A program made the position numbers and the translations under genes. The notes under the pieces are model-generated. The model saw only the letters and a program-made list of their open reading frames with translations. It ran no database searches and was not told the DNA's origin. Shown here piece after piece: positions 60,296 through 64,000 of a stretch of 64,000 nucleotides of DNA. The stretch spans positions 45,651,220 through 45,715,219 of the forward strand of contig OX387186.1 of NCBI GenBank assembly GCA_947561395.2, read 5' to 3'. How positions within the stretch are numbered: the first letter of the stretch is position 1; every line of letters begins with the position of its first letter. Source of the DNA: Buxus sempervirens (lineage: Eukaryota > Streptophyta > Magnoliopsida > Buxales > Buxaceae).

Positions 60296-60930
60296 TGTCA
60301 AACCATGCCTAGTTACAAGTCAAACCATGCCTGGTTACAAGTCAAACCATGCCTGGTTACAAGTCAAACCATACCTAGGTACAAGTCCAACCATGCCTAG
60401 TTACAAGTCAAACCATGCCTGGTTACAAGTCAAACCATGCCTAGGTACAAGTCAAACCATGCCTGGTTACAAGTCAAACCATGCCTAGTTACAAGTCAAA
60501 CCATGCCTAGGTACAAGTCCAACCATGCCTAGTTACAAGTCAAACCATGCCTAGGTACAAGTCCAACCATGCCTAGTTACAAGTCAAACCATGCCTGGTT
60601 ACAAGTCCAACCATACCTGGTTACAAGTCCAACCATGCCTAGGTACAAGTCCAACCATGCCTAGTTACAAGTCAAACCATGCCTGGTTACAAGTCAAACC
60701 ATGCCTGGTTACAAGTCCAACCATGCATGCCTAGTTACAAGTCAAACCATGCCTAGTTACAAGTCAAACCATGCCTAGATACAAGTCAAACCATGCCTGG
60801 TTACAAGTCAAACCATGCTTGGTTACAAGTCCAACCATGCATGCCTAATTACAAGTCAAACCATGCCTAGTTACAAGTCAAACCATGCTTAGTTACAAGT
60901 CAAACCATGCCTAGTTACAAGTCCATCCAT
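60296..60930. repeat. 22-bp minisatellite, about 28 units, inside the Pack-MULE
   Basis: The unit is ACAAGTCAAACCATGCCTRG plus TT. Variants are A/C at the eighth base, AG/GG/AGG before the TA, and two 26-bp units with an extra CATG (about 60721 and 60838). Higher-order patterning of variants is visible. Confidence 0.95.
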
Positions 60931-60984
60931 GGCAGGAACAACGTATGAGGTTATAACATTTTACAAGTACAACGCTTTAGGTGC

Positions 60985-61232
60985 GCTTTCACGCCGCTCG
61001 AGCGTCAAGACTAACTTAACAGTTAACAAAACCCAGAGACATTTTAGAGTGACGCTCTACGCGCGACTTAGAGCCGCTCGAGCGTCAAGACTAAATTAAA
61101 AAACCCAGAGAACCCGAGAGTGACGCTCTCGGCGAGACTTCGGACCGCTCGAGCGTCAAGGCAAAATTGCAAAAACTCACAGAGAACCCGAGAGTGACGC
61201 TCTGCGCGCGACTTAGAGTCGCTCGAGCGTCA
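60985..61232. repeat. 71-80 bp tandem repeat with paired GACGCTC and GAGCGTC words
   Basis: GCTCGAGCGTC recurs at 60996, 61076, 61147 and 61221. In three units it is preceded about 25 bp upstream by TGACGCTC, making a 36-nt hairpin (GACGCTC...GAGCGTC) separated by AACCCAGAGAAC-type spacers. Confidence 0.9.
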
Positions 61233-61815
61233 TGCCGTAAATTTTAAAAAAATATACGTCGACAACTTAAAAGCCCTGCGATCCCTTCTTTTTGGTATTT
61301 TCTCCTTGTTGCGACCATCACCACCCCTTCCACTACTCCAAGTCGATTCGCCAGGCATTTGCAACGTTGTGCTTCAAATTGGATCCATGGATTTCGTTCG
61401 CCCAATGTACGTGGAGACAATAGGAGTTTCACATTTCTCTTGAAACAATATTTCGTTCACATTTCCATGTTTTATTTTAGGATTTCATTTAGGATGGTTT
61501 ATACATTGAAGAAGGCGGGAATTTTTTTTTAGAAAAGTTGCCGCTTGAATGAGATGAAGGTCGCAGTCGCGCCTTCGTTCTCCTCTCATTTTCGTTTGGA
61601 CCAACCGGACGAATGGGTCGATTGGTCCATCAGTTTGTCACCTGGTCCATTGGTTCGTGTTGGACCATTTTTAAAAACAATGAGAAGGTCTCGTGAGGCG
61701 CACGAGACCTCCTCATCCACGCGGCATCCCTCGATTGGAGTCGTAAAATTGCCGTAGAGAGGCATGCCGTAGAGGAAATGGGTGCGTATCATGAAGAGAA
61801 GGCTTTACCAAATCT

Positions 61816-62335
61816 ATATATTAAGGGAAAGGGGGGTGGCGATTGACGTGTCACCCCCCGTTGCTTCGGAGGCTCGGGACAGCCTCGCGTGCTTCGGCGT
61901 TCCCGAGCCTCGCAAGAAATCAGAAAAAAAGCGGCCGTAATTTTTTATTTTCGTTTAAAACGACACAAATAATTCACATTCAGTGTTTAAGTTTTTTTGT
62001 AATTTCAAATCAGGCATATCTTCTTATAAAACGACAATACTTGCCGCAATTGTTGACTTTTCCGTTTTTAAAAATAATTTAGATTTAGTGATTTAAGTTT
62101 TTATATTTCTAGATCAGGTATAATCAATTCGTAACTTTTGACTTTTTTTTTTCTTCGCTTTAAAACGACAAACATAATTCACATTCAATGTTTAATTTTT
62201 CTGTAATTGCAAAACAGGCATAACTTCTTCGTAAACGACAAGGGTTACCGCAATTTTTTACCCTTCGGTTTTTGAAAATAATTTAGATTTAGTCATTTAA
62301 GTTTTTATATTTCCAGATCAGGTATAAACAATTCT
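61816..62335. repeat. Helitron-like start followed by a duplicated block of about 200 bp
   Basis: TCTATATATTAAGGGAAAGG resembles the TC-rich 5' end of plant Helitrons. After a GC-rich stretch, the block TTTAAAACGACA, AATTCACATTCAGTGTTTAA, GTAATTNCAAANCAGGCATA and AATTTAGATTTAGTNATTTAAG occurs twice (about 61950-62130 and 62155-62320). No Helitron 3' hairpin was identified in the window. Confidence 0.45.
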
Positions 62336-62340
62336 TTACT

Positions 62341-62600
62341 CCTCTCTTTCTCTCTCTCTCCGTTTTCTTGCAGCCTTGGGGCTCTTCTCGAGTGTTCCAG
62401 CCTTTCCGTTTTCTTGCAACCCAAGGCTCTTCTCGACTGTTCCAGAACCCCTCTTCCTTATTCCTATCGGTTTCTCTCTCTCTCTCTCTCCGTTTTCTTG
62501 CAGTCTCTAGGCTCTTCTCGAGTGTTAAAGCCTCTTTGTTTTCTTGCAGCCCAAGGCTCTTCTTGACTGTTCAAGAACCCCTCTTCGTTCTCTTACATAA
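62341..62600. repeat. Tandem duplication of a CT-rich, about 125-bp block
   Basis: CTCTCTCTCCGTTTTCTTGCAG, then GGCTCTTCTCGAGTGTT and AAGGCTCTTCTNGACTGTTC occur in the same order at 62350-62460 and 62480-62590. The TTTTCTTGCAG words look like splice acceptors but lead to no clear exon. Confidence 0.75.
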
Positions 62601-63409
62601 AACAAATGGGTTGAGAGCAATGGTTGGACTGAATATAAGGATATCAGCTGAATTGGTTGCGTCAATTTTCGCTCCCTACTTTCTTCAGGTGCAATTTTTA
62701 TTCTTTTTCTGTTGATTCAGCGGTAATAGTTCCAGTTACTGTTCTAATGGTCGATCAAGTTCTTAGCTTTCAATTCAATTTCAGAGCTTATTTTCCATAT
62801 GTCGTTCTTTATTTTTTTGTTTATTTTATTTTTTCTTCTCATTTTTTAATGTTTTTACGTTGTTCTGTATTTGGATTTTACCTTCTATGCAAGTGGGGTT
62901 GATTGATAAAAAAAATTTCATCCTATTATTAGGTCTTTTAGAGAAATTGGTTCATTTGGTGTTAATAATGTATTTGTCTGAATCTTCATTCCCTATATTT
63001 CATGATATATTAATGAGATTGACCCTCCTGATACCATGTGAACTCGAGGTTATCAGTCCTTCCTAGGAAGTTTGACCTAATTTTGATTCTTTTTGACAAA
63101 ATGGGGCATGACCTACTTTCGTCTATCTTCCCTTCAACTAAAGAAAATATACATGTGGTGTCATGCATTCTTAGAGTACTGTCTCTGACTCAAGCTTGAA
63201 TTCCCAGATAATTTTTTCTTCTTTGTTTCGTGCCAAATAGAGTCTTATAATATTTTATCTAAATGTTATCCACCATCAAATAATTAATTGTGGTTTGAGC
63301 ATTGAATTCACTCAAACAAATTCGAAATAGTTACCTGCTTAAAGCTTAAGCATAAAAATTTTCCATAATGTGATCGGTTACTTCTTTTTTTTCCTTTTAT
63401 AATGTGCAG
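62601..63409. other. No gene supported (possible intron or leader)
   Basis: A short frame at 62620-62688 (MVGLNIRISAELVASIFAPY...) ends at a donor-like CAG/GTGCAA. Its family is unknown, and its link to the exon at 63410 is unproven. Confidence 0.3.
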
Positions 63410-63477
63410 AAGGATGTTATGAGATCGCAGCACATCCTGATGTTCCAGTGGCAAAAGGCAGCCATGAGCCAGTGAAG
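63410..63477 (+). CDS. Single exon resembling inosine-uridine nucleoside hydrolase (partial gene)
   Basis: Bounded by TTATAATGTGCAG/ and /GTAGAA, 68 nt long, reading GCYEIAAHPDVPVAKGSHEP. Plant uridine nucleosidases (URH type) have a matching segment (C/E-IAG..D(V/I)PVAEGS.EP.K), just before the VADFVHGSDGLGN region; they hydrolyse uridine and inosine to base plus ribose. The preceding VIIDTDPGIDD exon and the following exon are not seen before the window ends. It may be a real gene continuing to the right, or a fragment captured by the Helitron-like sequence upstream. Confidence 0.4.
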
Positions 63478-64000
63478 GTAGAAATTTTTACATCTAAACG
63501 CCTGTACTCCAATATTAATTATTTACACCCATTTATTTGATTCATACATTCTATTAACTGATAGCAGACATCTTTTTTGTTCATACGTTCTATTACAAGT
63601 TTTTCTCTATCTTATTTTTTCAAACAAATATAGTAAGTTATGTTAAAGAAGTAAAATGCCAACATTGTGCTCTTTTGACATTGTACGCTTTGATCCAACA
63701 AAATGTCTCGATCTTATTTGGTCTTTGAAGGAGAAAGTTTCATGATGCTAAATTCAGTTTGTAATGTACTCTACAGATCTCTAGCCTTGGTAAGTCTATC
63801 CGAATACACAAAGCATGAGTGAACTTCTCTTCTATATCATCTGAAACAGCTATTTTTGAAGAATTTAGAACCACCCCTATGACTTAACGTATTGCTTCCT
63901 AACAAATACCACAAAATTCAACGTTTACAATTTATGAAATTATGAGATCTTTTAATAAACAACATTTTTAATGCTTAGTAGTAGTCACATATCTTTTGGT
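63478..64000. other. No gene recognised to the window edge
   Basis: AT-rich, intron-like sequence with no clear further exon. Confidence 0.4.

Larger units (their letters stand above)
58815..61785. mobile_element. Mutator-like element carrying a PPR gene fragment (Pack-MULE)
   Basis: Long terminal inverted repeats of about 210-240 bp are evident. The left starts GCGACAGATTTCCTCTACGG and the right, reverse-complemented, GCACCCATTTCCTCTACGG. Both continue with CCTCTCTACGGCA, GATGCCGCGTGGAT, AGGTCTCGTGC, CTCACGAGACCTT and CCGGTTGGTCC in the same order. GTATCATG flanks both sides (58807-58814 and 61786-61793), within the 8-10 bp range of Mutator duplications. There is no transposase. The cargo is a truncated PPR gene, then an A/T-rich stretch, a 22-bp minisatellite and a GACGCTC/GAGCGTC repeat. 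Length 2971 bp. Confidence 0.87.

Noticed and set aside
60296-60930. Regular short repeats that could suggest a CRISPR array
   Set aside because: There are no unique spacers between repeats; it is head-to-tail satellite DNA in a plant genome.

Overview
This is nuclear DNA of a flowering plant. The evidence is spliced genes with GT-AG introns (and one GC-AG intron), plant-specific families (GABA transaminase, ARAD-type GT47 glycosyltransferase, PGG-domain ankyrin protein, P-type PPR protein, extensin) and a heavy load of plant transposons: hAT, Mutator-like, LTR, RTE LINE, SINE and MITEs. The species cannot be named from the sequence. No organelle, bacterial or viral genome segment was recognised.

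Genes. (1) A minus-strand GT47/exostosin (ARAD-like) gene at 5558-7593, whose last exon is not found in the window. (2) A complete minus-strand gamma-aminobutyrate transaminase (POP2-like) gene at 12364-23873. I could assemble 19 exons in one consistent reading frame; exon 1 is tentative. (3) An ankyrin-repeat/PGG membrane protein at 52357-53856, broken by a single in-frame TAA. (4) An intact hAT transposase at 55570-57639 inside a complete 3.4-kb transposon with an 8-bp target-site duplication. (5) A truncated PPR open frame at 59017-59988, carried inside a roughly 3-kb Mutator-like element (Pack-MULE structure). Fragments include a frameshifted extensin (about 42.2 kb), a hAT transposase remnant (about 21 kb), an RTE-type reverse transcriptase remnant (about 19 kb), one exon resembling a uridine/inosine nucleoside hydrolase (63.4 kb) and an unidentified possible exon at the left edge.

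Layout. 0-8 kb: low-complexity intergenic DNA and the GT47 gene. 8.3-11.7 kb: a Ds-like non-autonomous hAT element, itself interrupted by a 2.26-kb solo LTR. 12.4-23.9 kb: the GABA-T gene; its 5.7-kb first intron holds RTE, hAT and MITE debris. 24-31.5 kb: duplications, fold-back repeats, minisatellites and a Tourist-like element. 32-45 kb: a thicket of one LTR family, with two solo LTRs that have target-site duplications and four further LTR ends in both orientations. 45-52 kb: MITEs, microsatellite and fold-back elements. 52-54 kb: ankyrin gene. 55-58.5 kb: intact hAT transposon. 58.8-61.8 kb: Pack-MULE. 61.8-64 kb: possible Helitron start with duplicated blocks and a captured-looking exon.

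The most unusual signals are: nine interrupted palindromes of exactly 21 nt in one solo LTR, five stacked just upstream of its TATA box; the Pack-MULE, which combines a PPR capture, a 22-bp minisatellite and an array of GACGCTC/GAGCGTC hairpins; three consecutive miRNA-precursor-like hairpins in the Ds-like element; a 147-bp-period repeat in another LTR; and a 352-bp fold-back with 13 GGTACC sites. The host genes do not form an operon or cluster and show no shared function.
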